5,504 nucleotides of DNA from Heyndrickxia sporothermodurans (GTDB taxonomy: Bacteria; Bacillota; Bacilli; Bacillales; Bacillaceae_C): NCBI RefSeq assembly GCF_016785185.1, contig NZ_JAEKDY010000164.1. One strand, 5' to 3'. The notes under the pieces were generated by a model. That model worked only from the letters and a program-made list of their open reading frames with translations. It was not told where the DNA came from and did no database searches. Position numbers and translations under genes: made by a program. This document shows, in pieces, positions 5,151 through 5,504 of the stretch (within the stretch, counting starts at the first letter, position 1; each line of letters opens with the position of its first letter).

Positions 5151-5504
<354 letters not shown>

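Overview
The window reads as chromosomal DNA of a low-GC Gram-positive spore-former of the family Bacillaceae (Bacillus sensu lato). Three things point there: the 16S rRNA 5' domain at the right end is of the Bacillus type, the PerR protein matches Bacillus subtilis PerR almost residue for residue from memory, and the order perR - ygzB - ygxA - rRNA operon is the one known upstream of rrnD in B. subtilis. The V1/V2 region resembles groups such as Heyndrickxia or related Bacillus, but genus placement is tentative.

Layout, left to right. Positions 1-150 hold a short nested inverted repeat and no recognisable gene. A small two-transmembrane K+ channel-type gene (151-570) is followed 66 bp later by bcp, a thiol peroxidase of the peroxiredoxin Q type (637-1107). 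The 345 bp between bcp and the next gene hold a structured repeat that folds on paper into a long stem carrying two hairpins (about 1117-1268), a short unexplained stretch, an intrinsic terminator (1365-1391) and a probable promoter (1393-1422). Two tightly coupled genes follow: a D-2-hydroxyacid dehydrogenase (1453-2403) and a PduO-type cob(I)alamin adenosyltransferase (2405-2956), 1 bp apart. perR comes next (GTG start at 3055), behind its own promoter and a good match to the PerR operator. A bidirectional terminator separates perR from the convergent ygzB, a small membrane protein with a zinc-ribbon-like tail. ygxA (nucleotidyltransferase-like) is divergent from ygzB and leads straight into the ribosomal RNA operon, which has tandem promoters P1 and P2, a leader hairpin, a boxA-like antitermination signal and the first ~354 nt of 16S rRNA.

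Functionally, bcp (peroxide detoxification) and perR (peroxide-sensing repressor) form an oxidative-stress neighbourhood, with perR probably autoregulated. The dehydrogenase/adenosyltransferase pair looks like an accessory insertion between genes that are neighbours in B. subtilis. Most of the window is ordinary core Bacillus sequence. The item most worth a second look is the structured repeat after bcp, which appears to lie between bcp and its terminator; its sequence type is familiar to me from Bacillaceae genomes, but I know of no assigned function.
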